Shown: piece after piece, positions 17,248 through 27,412 of the stretch
Position numbering within the stretch: the first letter of the stretch is position 1
Layout: each line of letters starts with the position of its first letter
Assembly: GCA_017482485.1 (NCBI GenBank)
Contig: JAFUMV010000026.1
Location: 1-64,000 of the forward strand
Length of the DNA: 64,000 bases
Direction: 5' to 3'
Origin: Lachnospiraceae bacterium
GTDB taxonomy: Bacteria; Bacillota; Clostridia; Lachnospirales; Lachnospiraceae
Program-made: the position numbers and the translations under genes
Notes under the pieces: generated by a model
The model's input: only the letters and a program-made list of their open reading frames with translations
Database searches by the model: none
What the model was told of the DNA's origin: nothing

Positions 17248-19512
17248 TTATAAAGTCACCGCTTTTTCAATCTCGATCCATTGGTCTTCCTGTCCGGGCA
17301 TCCTGACGCAGACTTTTGCCGGATGATCACTGGTGATCTCAGCCCAGGTGACCTGTCCGTTTTTCCACTTTGCAGAGACTGTAAATCCGCCCCGGGCACG
17401 CAGTCCGTAAAACTCGCCGTCTAAAAAGTCAGGCACTGCGGGCAAAATGGTGATGGCTCCGTCATGGCTTTGCAGCAGCATTTCGCTGATGCCGGCTGCG
17501 CCGCCGAAATTGCCGTCAATCTGAAACCCCCTGTTTTCTGCACCAAAAGCCCCCGGATATTTAGGATCCCCACCACCCATGGGATGGGTGTCAAACAGAT
17601 TTTTATAGGTGGAATCAGCCAGGAGAGCACGCACATTCTCATAAGCCTCCTGTCCTTTGTACAACCGTGCAAACAGGCCGATCAGCCAGGCCCGGGACCA
17701 TCCGGTATGACCGCCGCCGAAAGAAAGCCGGCGTTTTAAAGTGGTTTCAATCGCAGAAAACAGCTCCGGCGTATTTCTGGTGATCTGTGCTGCCGGGTAC
17801 AGGGCAAAGGCATGGGAAATGTGCCGGTGTCCGGGTTCCGCCTCATCGTAGTCCTTTCTCCACTCCATCAGCTGTCCATGCTTTCCGACCTGCAGCGGCG
17901 GAAGCTTTCCACGCATTTCTTTTGCGGCGCATCCATTGTCCACATCAATACCCAGTATTTTTTCACATTCCGCATAAAAATCCAGAAGACCGCCTACGAT
18001 CTCAATATCCATTGTGGAGGACATGGTCAGGCAGACTGCCTTTTTCTCCCCATTCACATCCACCAGATAAGCATTTTCCGGGGAAGTGGAAGGGCCCGTA
18101 TGCAGGTATCCGTCCGGTCCCTCCTGCAGATTATCCATGAAAAACAATGCACATTCTCTGATATAAGGATAAGCAGTATTTTTCAAAAATTCCTGATCGC
18201 CGGTATACAGATAATGCTCCCACATATGGTAAGCAAGCCATGCACCGCCCAGAGGCCATAATCCCCACAGACCGTCTGCCACAGCGGCAAACCGGTAAAT
18301 ATCTGACAGATGGTGCACCACCATCCCCCGGGTGCCGTAATTTTCCCGTGCCATCTTTTTTCCGCCTGGCATAAGCTGGTTGTTCATGTAGTCAAACAGC
18401 GCCTGGGTGCATTCGCCCAGATTGGCACTTTCCGCCTGCCAGTAATTCATCTGCAGGTTGATATTGGTGTGATAATCCGCATTCCAGGGCGGTGTCAGAC
18501 CATAGGACCAGACACTCTGCAGGTTGGCAGGAAGCGTTCCGGGACGGCTGGAACCGATGAGCAGATATTTTCCGTAAGCCCAGTAAAGGGACAAAAGCCC
18601 CGGATCACAGGCTTTGGGGTCCTTTCTTAAACGGATAATGCGTTCCTCAACAGAAAGTTCATCCAGACAGACTTCCTCTGCACAATCACCGGTAAAACGA
18701 ATGTCCGAACGGTTCATCAGCTCGCTGTGGTCTGCGATATGCTCTGCCAAAACCGTCTCCCATTCCCGCCCAGGCAAGGTCATTTCAATTGCTGCGCATT
18801 CCATCAGTTCGGGATTTTTCCAGGCAGTCCGTATCGTCACATAGACTTCGAGTTTATGAGCACCGACCACACTGATTCCGTTTTCCTCTGCACAGGCAGT
18901 GCCGTCCGTCACCACATTTGCCAGAACCCAGAAGCGATTATCTGTGGTCGCAGTACGGCATTCGGCTGTAAATCCGTCATTTTTCCAGATCATCTGAAGC
19001 ATGTTTTCCCGCTCAAAGCGGATCCGGGCGTCAAAGACGTCTGTTGCCGTCATTTTGCTGCAGACCAGATTGGCAGGGTAAGAGGCAAAGGTTTCTCGTT
19101 TATACTGCACGCCGTTCTTTTCATAGGCCACGGTACAAATGCCGTTTGTCAAGTCGAGATCCCGGCGGTAGCAGCTGCATGTATCGTCTTCATGAAAGCG
19201 CACCAGCAGATCTCCGGCAAACTCATAGGCCTTGACCCGGTGGAACTCATCCTTCATATTGGCGATGGCCCACTGTTCAGCCTCATACTCTTTTCCTTCA
19301 AAAAACAGCTGACGGATGTGCGCCAGTTTTTCTGCAAAACGATCCGATCCGGTGTCCGCAGGACCGCCGTCCCAGATAGATTCTTCGTTCAGCGCGATGC
19401 GCTCCTGCGCCACGCCGCCAAAAATCATGGCTCCCATGGCTCCGTTTCCCACCGGCGTTCCGTAGCACCACAAGTCGGTGGGTGTGCTTAAGTGAAGAAT
19501 ATGATTTTTCAT
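17248..19512 (-). CDS. GH95 alpha-L-fucosidase (or alpha-L-galactosidase)
   Basis: A 754-residue GH95 protein. The N terminus has the family motif [15 protein letters not shown], then [11 protein letters not shown]. The catalytic (alpha/alpha)6 barrel carries [16 protein letters not shown], containing the two asparagines that position the substrate in AfcA, and later [10 protein letters not shown] and [17 protein letters not shown]95 enzymes are inverting and remove alpha-1,2-L-fucose, and some prefer alpha-L-galactose, which occurs in rhamnogalacturonan II. It is cytoplasmic by lack of a signal. It is transcribed after the GH78-like gene, and the gap between them contains a remnant of another gene. 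Confidence 0.93.
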   Translation of the reverse strand: MKNHILHLSTPTDLWCYGTPVGNGAMGAMIFGGVAQERIALNEESIWDGGPADTGSDRFAEKLAHIRQLFFEGKEYEAEQWAIANMKDEFHRVKAYEFAGDLLVRFHEDDTCSCYRRDLDLTNGICTVAYEKNGVQYKRETFASYPANLVCSKMTATDVFDARIRFERENMLQMIWKNDGFTAECRTATTDNRFWVLANVVTDGTACAEENGISVVGAHKLEVYVTIRTAWKNPELMECAAIEMTLPGREWETVLAEHIADHSELMNRSDIRFTGDCAEEVCLDELSVEERIIRLRKDPKACDPGLLSLYWAYGKYLLIGSSRPGTLPANLQSVWSYGLTPPWNADYHTNINLQMNYWQAESANLGECTQALFDYMNNQLMPGGKKMARENYGTRGMVVHHLSDIYRFAAVADGLWGLWPLGGAWLAYHMWEHYLYTGDQEFLKNTAYPYIRECALFFMDNLQEGPDGYLHTGPSTSPENAYLVDVNGEKKAVCLTMSSTMDIEIVGGLLDFYAECEKILGIDVDNGCAAKEMRGKLPPLQVGKHGQLMEWRKDYDEAEPGHRHISHAFALYPAAQITRNTPELFSAIETTLKRRLSFGGGHTGWSRAWLIGLFARLYKGQEAYENVRALLADSTYKNLFDTHPMGGGDPKYPGAFGAENRGFQIDGNFGGAAGISEMLLQSHDGAITILPAVPDFLDGEFYGLRARGGFTVSAKWKNGQVTWAEITSDHPAKVCVRMPGQEDQWIEIEKAVTL

Positions 19513-19515
19513 AGA

Positions 19516-19671
19516 TTATCTCCATTTTTTCTTATAGTGGCGATATTTTTCCACCGCCTCCAAAACAGCGCAGCAGTTTTCGATGGGAACATCGTAGTTC
19601 AGTTCCGCACTGAGGCTCAGCCCGCCCTGCTACAGATACAGCGCTTCCACACACTGCGCCACATGCTAAGC
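19516..19671 (-). pseudogene. C-terminal remnant of a lost gene, possibly UroD-like
   Basis: Between the GH78-like and GH95 genes one minus-strand frame reads HVAQCVEALYL, a TAG stop, then QGGLSLSAELNYDVPIENC and AVLEAVEKYRHYKKKW, ending in TAA at 19516. The composition is clearly protein-like, and the DVP-EN plus EAVEKY pattern recalls the C terminus of uroporphyrinogen-decarboxylase-like proteins. The in-frame stop and the missing upstream part mark it as a remnant. The family assignment is tentative. Confidence 0.45.
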
Positions 19672-21855
19672 TCACTGCTGCAGCTGTACCCCCTCCGGCA
19701 GCTTCACCTGCACGCCGGATGTATCACAGACAACTTCAATCTTTCCCCATGGCATCGGTACACAGCCTTTTGCCCACTTAAGACCGCCCAGCGCAGGCTC
19801 CACCTTCACCTTTTTAAACCCGGGTTCTACAGGAATGACACCCAGTATTTTGGAAGGCATCTGATAGGTAGGGGTGGCTCCCCAGGCATGGGAATAGTCG
19901 CAATCAAATCCGCCCCAGACCTCTTTCAGTCCGGCATCGCATTCTTTGAGCAAATCACTCCATTTCCGCAGAGCATCCAATCCATACGCTTCAAACAGTC
20001 CGGTTTTGTACAGCGCTTCAAAAATGAAATGATAAAAATAGGGCTGGGCCTGTGTCAGATGCTGTTGCGTCATCACTTTTCTCATCAGGCTCTTCTGCAT
20101 TTCCTTCGGTACCAGATCATAGAGCACTGCCATCGTGTTCATATGCTGGCTGTAATACTCCCCTTCTCCGTAGGGCATCCAGTCCCTCGTGATGGCCTCT
20201 CCCACATGGATGCCATCCATATACATTTCGTTATCCGAAGACCACAGTTTCTGAAAGCTCTCCTTTATCCGATCCGCTCTCCGCTGATACAATGCCGCGT
20301 CAAAGACTATCTCTTCCTGCACTCCGATCACTTTCTGCATTTTCAGAGCCAGCTGCAGTCCCTGATAATAGAGGGCGCTCAGATATCCCAGCCCCATCAC
20401 CATGGGCGGATGATGCAGATTGAACTCTCCCACAGGCACCCAGTCCATAAACATATAGTTCGGCGCCTGATCCAGAAGACCGCTTTCTCCCACATAGGAC
20501 TCAAACCGATCCAGCAGTTTTGTCACCGTGCCCATATATTCTTCGATCAGCTGTGAGTCTGCTGTAAACCAGTAATAGTCCCACAGCATCTGAATCCACA
20601 TCAGACTGTAGCTGGTATGGAACATCCTGTAATCATTATGTTCCAGCCACCGGGCAGTTCTGATGATATCCAGTCTGGTCAGATATGGATCTCCAAAGGT
20701 ATAGTAATTGATCAGACTTTCGATCATATAATCACCGGTGCATCCCAATGCTTCCTGATGAATCGGAGAATCCAGATGATAAGACTGCCTGCAAATGTGC
20801 AGCGTCCATTTTCCCAACTCATAGATTTGGTTCAGCAAATCGTCACTGCACGCAAAAGTTCCTTCGCCGCCGTTCGGATAGGATGCTGCCAGAACTTCCA
20901 GCGAAAATGTGACCGGTTTTTCCAGTCTTGAAATCTCTACCTGCAGATAGTGCACGCTCTGCAGCATCAGTCCCTGATAACAAACCGGCTGTCCATCGGG
21001 AAGGATGATTTCTGTCCTGTCGCATCTTCCCGGCATTTCCTGGGTATGCAGTCTGAAGACTGCATTTGTATGCTCTTTTGTACAAAAACAGAGATATCCC
21101 GCATAGGTTTTGTCAAACCGCAGCCAAAAACTTACCGGCGATCCGGCTGTCACCGTAAAGCTTCCGTTCTCCCACTTCACCCTGTCCGGATAAAACGGAT
21201 TGTTCAGCTCTGCAGGACAGATGCTTTCATATACCCGGTTCGGAATCTCTTTCGGCAAAAGCTCCCATTCCACATCAATTTCTGCTGCCGGGAAATATTC
21301 AAAGCCGCCTGACCCGCGAAAGCGACAGGACTCTGCATATCGGGAGTCCACTCCTGCCATCCACGTTTCATCCGTTCCGATGATCTGTCTGCATCCGTTT
21401 TCATAAACGATTTCAATATCAGAAAGAAACGCACCGTGTCCCATGGAATATTCCGCCATGACCTCCGGCTGCAGCGCCACTTCCGCCACAATCTCATGCT
21501 CTCCGCTTTCAGGCTGCAGATCAAATCTGTCATAAAATCTGTATTTCAGCGGTTTGTCATTTCCATAATCACCACCGCTTTCAGCCGGACCCATTCCCAG
21601 AAAAGTTCCGTCCATATACAATCTGTATTTCGTATCCCCTGTTGCCCATATAACCACTTCTCTGCAGCCAGGCTCAATCATGATCTTTCTTTCAAATCTG
21701 GCAACTGCATATCGATTTGGAACATGATTGTCAAAGGTTGTAAAAATGCTTTCCTGCACGTCAGGAAATCTTTCGGGGTCCAGCCAGATGGCTTTTCCCC
21801 TCCAGTCCTCCATTTTATGTGTTTTCTGTATATCAAAAGACCGTCCGGCTTTCAT
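19672..21855 (-). CDS. GH78-like alpha-L-rhamnosidase family protein
   Basis: A protein of about 727 residues. The N-terminal beta-sandwich contains VVIWATGDTKYRLYMDGTFLG. The (alpha/alpha)6 barrel begins near CSDDLLNQIYELGKWTLHICR and carries SPIHQEALGCTGDYM in place of the canonical DCPHRE-GWxGD signature of GH78. The altered signature (H and Q where P and R are usual) suggests a divergent subgroup with different specificity. The reading frame extends to 21882, but AAAGGAG directly before the ATG at 21855 favours the shorter form. There is no signal peptide. It follows the GH18 gene by about 75 bp and likely shares its transcript. Confidence 0.8.
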   Translation of the reverse strand: MKAGRSFDIQKTHKMEDWRGKAIWLDPERFPDVQESIFTTFDNHVPNRYAVARFERKIMIEPGCREVVIWATGDTKYRLYMDGTFLGMGPAESGGDYGNDKPLKYRFYDRFDLQPESGEHEIVAEVALQPEVMAEYSMGHGAFLSDIEIVYENGCRQIIGTDETWMAGVDSRYAESCRFRGSGGFEYFPAAEIDVEWELLPKEIPNRVYESICPAELNNPFYPDRVKWENGSFTVTAGSPVSFWLRFDKTYAGYLCFCTKEHTNAVFRLHTQEMPGRCDRTEIILPDGQPVCYQGLMLQSVHYLQVEISRLEKPVTFSLEVLAASYPNGGEGTFACSDDLLNQIYELGKWTLHICRQSYHLDSPIHQEALGCTGDYMIESLINYYTFGDPYLTRLDIIRTARWLEHNDYRMFHTSYSLMWIQMLWDYYWFTADSQLIEEYMGTVTKLLDRFESYVGESGLLDQAPNYMFMDWVPVGEFNLHHPPMVMGLGYLSALYYQGLQLALKMQKVIGVQEEIVFDAALYQRRADRIKESFQKLWSSDNEMYMDGIHVGEAITRDWMPYGEGEYYSQHMNTMAVLYDLVPKEMQKSLMRKVMTQQHLTQAQPYFYHFIFEALYKTGLFEAYGLDALRKWSDLLKECDAGLKEVWGGFDCDYSHAWGATPTYQMPSKILGVIPVEPGFKKVKVEPALGGLKWAKGCVPMPWGKIEVVCDTSGVQVKLPEGVQLQQ

Positions 21856-21930
21856 AGAACCCTCTCCTTTTCTTCCGGGCATCTTAATTGTGTTTTATCA
21901 AATACTCCGGCAGTGAATCTGCTGCTGCAA

Positions 21931-22938
21931 TCACTCTTTGATTTTCTCCCCGATTTTTCTTAACAACACACCGGTCGTATCACCGGTATGACACCAGTAG
22001 AAAATACCGCTGATTCCTTCTCTTTTCACATACTCGCATTTATGCGTCAGGGATTCTTCATCGTCATAGCTGATAAAGGTGGAACCGTTAAAAAGAAACG
22101 GCGCTTTTGCCTCATCGTCCCAGTAACGGACATATCCGTTTTTGTTAATATACTCTTCCGCAAGCTTATCGTAATTGGGCCCGTATCCACCGCCGGTTTT
22201 CGTAAGCTGTAAAAAGCCGTGATAACGATCCGGCACATTTTCCCATTTTCTGGAATAAAAGGCAGCTCCCATCAAAAGCTTTTCCTTCGGGAAACCGGCA
22301 TTTTCAAACAGACGAAGTGCCTGATCGCAGCTGTTGGAAAAAACATCGCCCGTGGAGGAATAAAGCGCGGTGTGATGCCCGGACAGCGCGTGGAAACCGC
22401 ACTTTAAGTCATAGGTCATCAGACAGACATAGTTCAGAATCTCCGCCAGTTTTTTGGCTTCCACACTGTTAATATAATAAAGATCAGCGCCCGCCGCAAT
22501 GGAGACAATTTCGCCGCCGGCTTCATCCACACCCTGTCTTGCCGCTTCACACAAAAGAGTAAAATTCTGCTTATCCTCCGGCTTGCAGCCCAGACTGTTG
22601 GAAGGCACACAAGGGAACTCCCAGTCGATATCTATGCCGTCAAAACCATATTCCGTTACTATTCTGGAACATTCTCTTTTGAATTTATCACGCAATTCTT
22701 TTGAAGCGCTGACCGTGGTGAATGAATCCGGATATCTGGTTCCCAGCGACAAAACAATTTTGATGTCCGGATTCCATTCTCTTACCTGCTTCATCTGCTT
22801 TAAAAACGGATGATCCTCCAGATCGATTTCCCCATCATCCTTAAGCTGTGCAAACGCCACGTTGATGTGCGTCAGAATTTTTGCCTGCTCTTCTGTTACT
22901 ATGGAATCCCAGATTACATATCCTAATACTTTTTTCAT
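21931..22938 (-). CDS. GH18 glycosidase (chitinase or endo-N-acetylglucosaminidase type)
   Basis: A compact 335-residue single-domain GH18 protein without signal peptide or binding modules. The catalytic DxxDxDxE motif is intact as DGIDIDWE at residues 100-107, making E107 the acid. LNYVCLMTYDLKCG and SGIFYWCHTGDTTGVL match later strands of the barrel. GH18 enzymes cleave beta-1,4 GlcNAc linkages with substrate assistance, in chitin or in the chitobiose core of N-glycans. The gene overlaps the end of the GH3 gene by the four bases ATGA, which suggests translational coupling. A GlcNAc-specific enzyme is unexpected among plant-glycan glycosidases. Confidence 0.88.
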   Translation of the reverse strand: MKKVLGYVIWDSIVTEEQAKILTHINVAFAQLKDDGEIDLEDHPFLKQMKQVREWNPDIKIVLSLGTRYPDSFTTVSASKELRDKFKRECSRIVTEYGFDGIDIDWEFPCVPSNSLGCKPEDKQNFTLLCEAARQGVDEAGGEIVSIAAGADLYYINSVEAKKLAEILNYVCLMTYDLKCGFHALSGHHTALYSSTGDVFSNSCDQALRLFENAGFPKEKLLMGAAFYSRKWENVPDRYHGFLQLTKTGGGYGPNYDKLAEEYINKNGYVRYWDDEAKAPFLFNGSTFISYDDEESLTHKCEYVKREGISGIFYWCHTGDTTGVLLRKIGEKIKE

Positions 22939-25553
22939 AAAATTCTGTAACCTCCTTCTAATAAAACGTTTACCGCATTGTCACCGATCATCACTTTAAA
23001 ATCACCCGGTTCCACATGCCACTCATATTTCGCATTCAGGGTCCGCATCTGTCTGTTTCCGATCATAAGCTCGACACGATGGCTTTCTCCTGGGTTCAGC
23101 GCGACTTTGGCAAAACCTGCCAGTTCTTTTTTCGGTTTCACTGTAGAAGACACCATATCTCTCAAATACAGCTGCGCGGTTTCCTCACCGAAGCAATCGC
23201 CCACATTGGTCACTGTAAAGGAAACCTTTACAAATGCTCCGTTTTCGATCTCTCCTGCGGTCAGGCCGCTGCCCTCAATTTCCAGGTCGCTGTATGAAAA
23301 CGTAGTGTAGCTAAGTCCGTAACCGAAAGGATACAGCGGATTCCAGTCCATTTCCACATAGCGCATTCCACCGCCCGGCAAACGATTATAATTGCAGGGA
23401 ATCTGTCCCGCCGATTTGGGGAAGGACATCGGAAGACGTCCGGAAGGTGTGATTTTTCCGAAAAGTACCTCTGCAATCGCCTGTCCGCCCTTTTCTCCGG
23501 GGAACCAGCATTCCAGAATTGCCGGAATATTCTCCTGTTCCCAGTTCAGCGCCAACGGTCTGCCGTTCTGTAAAACAAGGACAATCGGTGTGCCCGTCTC
23601 TTCTGCCATCTTTAAGAAGTCCAGCTGCTTTCCGGCCAATGTAAGCTCTGCACGGTCCAGATTTTCGCCGCTGGTTTCCACGCTGTCTCCCAGACAGACC
23701 ACAGCTATATCCGCTTTTTTCACAGCCTCAAGAGCGGGATCCCAATCCTCTTTTCCTCTGTTATAGCCAAGGATTACGCGAGCGCCTCTGGCATCGTTGC
23801 AAAACTCAAGGCGAAGGTCATATTCCCGGCCACACTCAAAAGTGAAATCCACCAGCTGGCCGCTGTCTTTCCCGGTTCCCCAGCCGTCAATCAAAAGCTG
23901 TCCGTCCACATACAGGCGCATGCTGTCCTGACTGGAAATTCCGATGCATCCGGTAAAGCTTTCAGGCGCTTTTAACTTGCCGGTCCACACCGCAGAAAAG
24001 CAGTTTGCATCCAGAGCCGGATGAGGCTTTGCATAAATCCAGTTAAACTGAATCATGGAATCCTGCCGGGTCATCACCGGCTCGCCTTCCATGTCCCAGC
24101 CGTTATAATAGCGGCCGGTCAGTCCATATCCGCCTTCCTCATTCAAAAACCATCCGGGATGAAAAGGCACGATGCGCTCGCCCAGATAACTGCAGCCTTT
24201 TTCGTATAAAACAGTCCGTTCTTTTCCCGCCAGAGCTTTGATTCCGTCAAGCACCGTCACCATATGGGAGGGATCAAAATTCACACAGTAATCGCCGAGC
24301 ACGGGTTCATCGGCTCCCGGCCCCACCACAGCAATGGTTTTGATATCTTCCGATAACGGAAGCAGCTTTTTATCGTTCTTCAACAGGCAGATGGATTTTC
24401 TCGCAATTTCCAGCGCAGTATCCTGATGTTTTTTACAGTTTGCAGTCCTCTCATAGAGACTTTCATCCACATAGGGATTTTCGAACAACCCCAGTGCAAA
24501 TTTCAGTTTCAGGACACGACCGCAGGCTCTGTCCAGCACTTCCTGCGCCATCTGCCCGCTTTCGATCAGAGAACGGATTCCTTCCGTCCACTCTTCATGG
24601 GTGAAATCATAAAGCTGTAAATCCACACCGGCTTCCAGTCCCTGACGGATCGCGTCCGGCTTGTCCGGTGCCGTGTAATGACTGCCCCAAAGTCTGGACA
24701 CTGCGGTAAGGTCCGAGCGTACAAAGCCGGGCATGCGATACTGGCTCCGCAGCACGTCTGTCAGCAGTTCATGGTCGGAGGACACCGGCGTGCCGTCAAT
24801 GGCATTGTAGGAGCACATGGCATTCCAGGCACCGCCGTTTACAAAGGCTTCTTCAAACACAGGCAGACACCAGGCAAAAATGTCATGCCGCCCCATGGCG
24901 GAGGGCGCACAGTTTAAGCCTGCAACCGGTGTGCCATACCCCACATAGTGCTTGGGTTCCGCCGCAACGGTATCCGGATTTTTGATATCCTCTCCCTGCA
25001 TACCTTTTACGATTTCACGGGCAAATTCACCGCACAGATATGTATCTTCGCCAAAGGATTCCTCCACCCTGCCGTACCGGGGATCCCTGGTCAGATCCAT
25101 CACCGGACTGAAGGTCTCATGGACGCCGTAGGCTCTCGCTTCCGCAGCGATCGCATGTCCCATCTTCTTTCCAAGTTCCGGTTCGAAGGTTCCGGCAAGG
25201 CCGATCTGCTGAGGAAAACAGGTTGCCTTTTCATCAAAAAAGCCATGCAGCGCTTCTTCGCTGAACAAAAAAGGGATGCCCAGCCGGGTTTCTTCCACCG
25301 CATACCGCTGCAGCGCATTGGCGATTTCAGGATTACAGCCGCGAAGCTGTATGCTTCCTACGCTCATGCCTCCCATGCTTTTTTTCATCGTTTCCCATTC
25401 GATCTCCACAACTTTGTTTTCCGGTGTTTTTTTGGAAAAGTCCATCGTGTAAAACTGATCGGTCTGCTTTATTTTTTCATCCAGCGTCATTCTGGAAAGC
25501 AGATCTTTTACGCGTTCTTCAATGTTCAAAGAAGCATCTCTGTATTTTTCCAT
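22935..25553 (-). CDS. GH3 beta-glycosidase with PA14 insert, second paralogue
   Basis: Also 872 residues and collinear with the GH3 protein at 4863-7481: catalytic barrel with nucleophile D281 in GFVRSDLTAV, PA14 insert (YIGFG counterpart is CIGISSQDSMRLYVDG), GENLDRAELTL in the second domain, and a fibronectin III-like C terminus ending GDNAVNVLLEGGYRIL. The two paralogues differ enough around the pocket (FHGCSVGVIG versus MGGMSVGSIQL) to have diverged in substrate. It starts 26 bp after the UroD-like gene and is coupled to the GH18 gene, so it shares a transcript with the methyl-transfer module. Confidence 0.92.
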   Translation of the reverse strand: MEKYRDASLNIEERVKDLLSRMTLDEKIKQTDQFYTMDFSKKTPENKVVEIEWETMKKSMGGMSVGSIQLRGCNPEIANALQRYAVEETRLGIPFLFSEEALHGFFDEKATCFPQQIGLAGTFEPELGKKMGHAIAAEARAYGVHETFSPVMDLTRDPRYGRVEESFGEDTYLCGEFAREIVKGMQGEDIKNPDTVAAEPKHYVGYGTPVAGLNCAPSAMGRHDIFAWCLPVFEEAFVNGGAWNAMCSYNAIDGTPVSSDHELLTDVLRSQYRMPGFVRSDLTAVSRLWGSHYTAPDKPDAIRQGLEAGVDLQLYDFTHEEWTEGIRSLIESGQMAQEVLDRACGRVLKLKFALGLFENPYVDESLYERTANCKKHQDTALEIARKSICLLKNDKKLLPLSEDIKTIAVVGPGADEPVLGDYCVNFDPSHMVTVLDGIKALAGKERTVLYEKGCSYLGERIVPFHPGWFLNEEGGYGLTGRYYNGWDMEGEPVMTRQDSMIQFNWIYAKPHPALDANCFSAVWTGKLKAPESFTGCIGISSQDSMRLYVDGQLLIDGWGTGKDSGQLVDFTFECGREYDLRLEFCNDARGARVILGYNRGKEDWDPALEAVKKADIAVVCLGDSVETSGENLDRAELTLAGKQLDFLKMAEETGTPIVLVLQNGRPLALNWEQENIPAILECWFPGEKGGQAIAEVLFGKITPSGRLPMSFPKSAGQIPCNYNRLPGGGMRYVEMDWNPLYPFGYGLSYTTFSYSDLEIEGSGLTAGEIENGAFVKVSFTVTNVGDCFGEETAQLYLRDMVSSTVKPKKELAGFAKVALNPGESHRVELMIGNRQMRTLNAKYEWHVEPGDFKVMIGDNAVNVLLEGGYRIL

Positions 25554-25579
25554 CGGTTTTCACTCCCATATCTTTTCAT

Positions 25580-26803
25580 TTAAAAATTCTTCACCATTTC
25601 CATAACGATCTGTTCCCACCGAATCAGGTTTTTCACATCATGTCCGGCAGAACTGATATCCTTTAAAACGATATCGCAGCTGCAGCCGTTTCGCTTCACT
25701 GCGGCCAGAGTGCGTCCAATCTCTTTACGCAATGCATCCTCGTCCAAAGGAACAGTCACTGCTGCCGGATTGGGCTTGTTGGCCAGCACATATTTCTTCC
25801 CAATGGCTTCAGCCGCCACATCCACATCTGCCCAGGGCGTGATGGAAATCTTACGCAGGTTTGAGATTTTTTCCACGATATCAATTTTTTTATCCAGCGG
25901 CTCGCAGCACCCGTAGTATGTCAGTCCGAACGGTTCCATCAGTTTCTTCATATAATCAATGTCAAACTCTTCATGCATGCCTTTGCCCACCGAGGCGAAG
26001 ATCTGTGCCATACCGCGGCCCCAAATATGTCTGCGCAGTACCTTGCCGCCGTCATAATCTTTTGCCAGGTCACTGCACAGCGCTGTAGTGCAGTGAAGAT
26101 CATACTGATCGATTTCAAACAGATCCAAATCTTCCATCTGTTTCAGTCTGCTCTCTTCACAGGCATATATCTTCGAAACGATGTTGTGACTGTGCTCCGG
26201 TTCTTCGATCAGATCTATCAGCAGGTTATCCACGCCGCGCAGTCTTGCAATGTTGTCCCAAGGCGCAGAATAGCAGCCGTGACCGGTGATCTTCACAGGA
26301 ATGATATCGCCCAGCGCTTCCGCTGCCTTTGTATAGCGCGCCATGGTTTCTTCCTTATCATAAGTGATCACCGGCAAATGAATCTTCTCCACATCTTCCG
26401 GTGTTGCCAACTGATCATAGTACCGGTGCGCGCAAATTCCCTCTTGGGAACCGATATAAAGCTCCTCGTCCCGAGCCTCAACACCGATACCTGTACAGTG
26501 TATCACCTTCGTCACGGAAATATAAGGGGGCAGGATCATATCGCCGGGAAAATATTTCCACTGAAACAGCTTCTTTCTCAAAAAATCCTCAATGCTCCGC
26601 AGAAGCGGATCCGTACATACACAGGTGAGTGAACCGTCAAAATTCAGCTCATGAAATGGAATCTCATTGATCAGAACAACCGGACGCTCCATCTTCAGAT
26701 CGTTTACCGCTCTGTGCAGCTTCATTCTCTCTGTGTTGATCGGACTCATCGCCTGTTCATAATACGCTCTCGCCAAAAGGCGCAGTTCTTTTAACCCTTC
26801 CAT
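25580..26803 (-). CDS. UroD-like methyltransferase (corrinoid-linked O-demethylation)
   Basis: A protein of about 407 residues with the uroporphyrinogen decarboxylase/MtaA-type barrel but set among methyl-transfer genes, not haem genes. Visible motifs are VKITGHGCYSAPWDN, YDLHCTTALCSDL and TYYGCCEPLDKKIDIV; the cysteines and histidines suit a zinc site that activates a thiol or methyl acceptor. SITPWADVDVAAEAIG and YVLANKPNPA are typical of this subgroup. Known relatives move methyl groups between a substrate, a corrinoid protein and a pterin or thiol. The start at 26803 is favoured by a GGAG site. It is transcribed after the corrinoid and DUF2284 genes. The direction of transfer and the substrate are inferred. 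Confidence 0.8.
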   Translation of the reverse strand: MEGLKELRLLARAYYEQAMSPINTERMKLHRAVNDLKMERPVVLINEIPFHELNFDGSLTCVCTDPLLRSIEDFLRKKLFQWKYFPGDMILPPYISVTKVIHCTGIGVEARDEELYIGSQEGICAHRYYDQLATPEDVEKIHLPVITYDKEETMARYTKAAEALGDIIPVKITGHGCYSAPWDNIARLRGVDNLLIDLIEEPEHSHNIVSKIYACEESRLKQMEDLDLFEIDQYDLHCTTALCSDLAKDYDGGKVLRRHIWGRGMAQIFASVGKGMHEEFDIDYMKKLMEPFGLTYYGCCEPLDKKIDIVEKISNLRKISITPWADVDVAAEAIGKKYVLANKPNPAAVTVPLDEDALRKEIGRTLAAVKRNGCSCDIVLKDISSAGHDVKNLIRWEQIVMEMVKNF

Positions 26804-26825
26804 CACACTTCTCCATTATCAGAAT

Positions 26826-27386
26826 TTATTTACTGCCAACAAAAACAGCGCCAAAATACGTCACCGTATCCAGTCCGTTAATATAACACATACCAGCCAG
26901 CTGAGCCAGCAAAGATACATTGATTCCGCAGGTTTCCAAAGATCGCATGGCGCGATCGGGATGGGCACAGGCAGCGCCGGTCACTTTGCCGCAGACGCTG
27001 CACAGACGACACCCTCCGGCGCCCAGATGCAGAATCTTCTTTCCACAGAAATCCTCCGACTGCAGTTCATCCGTATAATCCCAAAGCTTTTGTGCCAGTT
27101 GATTATGCAGACTGCCCGCTTGCATCATACCCTCGAAGTCATAGCTGTCTTCCAGCCCTCTCACAGTCTGATAGATCAGCGCTTTATCATAGATCCTGAT
27201 TTGATCCATCAATTCATAGATATCCCCCGCATCCGGAGGGCACATGTAATTTCTGCCATAATTTCCGCAGGCATTGGACTCACACAGCTTTCTGAAAGAC
27301 GCATCCAGTGTAATATCCTTTACTTCAACGATTTCTGCCCTAAAGGCTCCCAGTGAGAGGGCCTTTTGACGCAACTGTTCTAACAT
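26826..27386 (-). CDS. DUF2284 predicted metal-binding protein
   Basis: A protein of about 186 residues rich in cysteine: CGNYGRNYMCPPDAG near residue 50, then GGCRLCSVCGKVTG near 125 and CAHPDRAMRSLETCG. The spacing is that of DUF2284 proteins, thought to bind an iron-sulfur cluster or another metal and often found beside corrinoid methyltransferases. The longer frame to 27410 contains the ribosome site (CAGGAG) itself, so the ATG at 27386 is the likely start. It sits between the corrinoid protein and the UroD-like protein, so it may help activate or reduce the corrinoid. The function is not established. Confidence 0.82.
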   Translation of the reverse strand: MLEQLRQKALSLGAFRAEIVEVKDITLDASFRKLCESNACGNYGRNYMCPPDAGDIYELMDQIRIYDKALIYQTVRGLEDSYDFEGMMQAGSLHNQLAQKLWDYTDELQSEDFCGKKILHLGAGGCRLCSVCGKVTGAACAHPDRAMRSLETCGINVSLLAQLAGMCYINGLDTVTYFGAVFVGSK

Positions 27387-27412
27387 AATAATGCTCCTGT
27401 CCTTTATCACAG

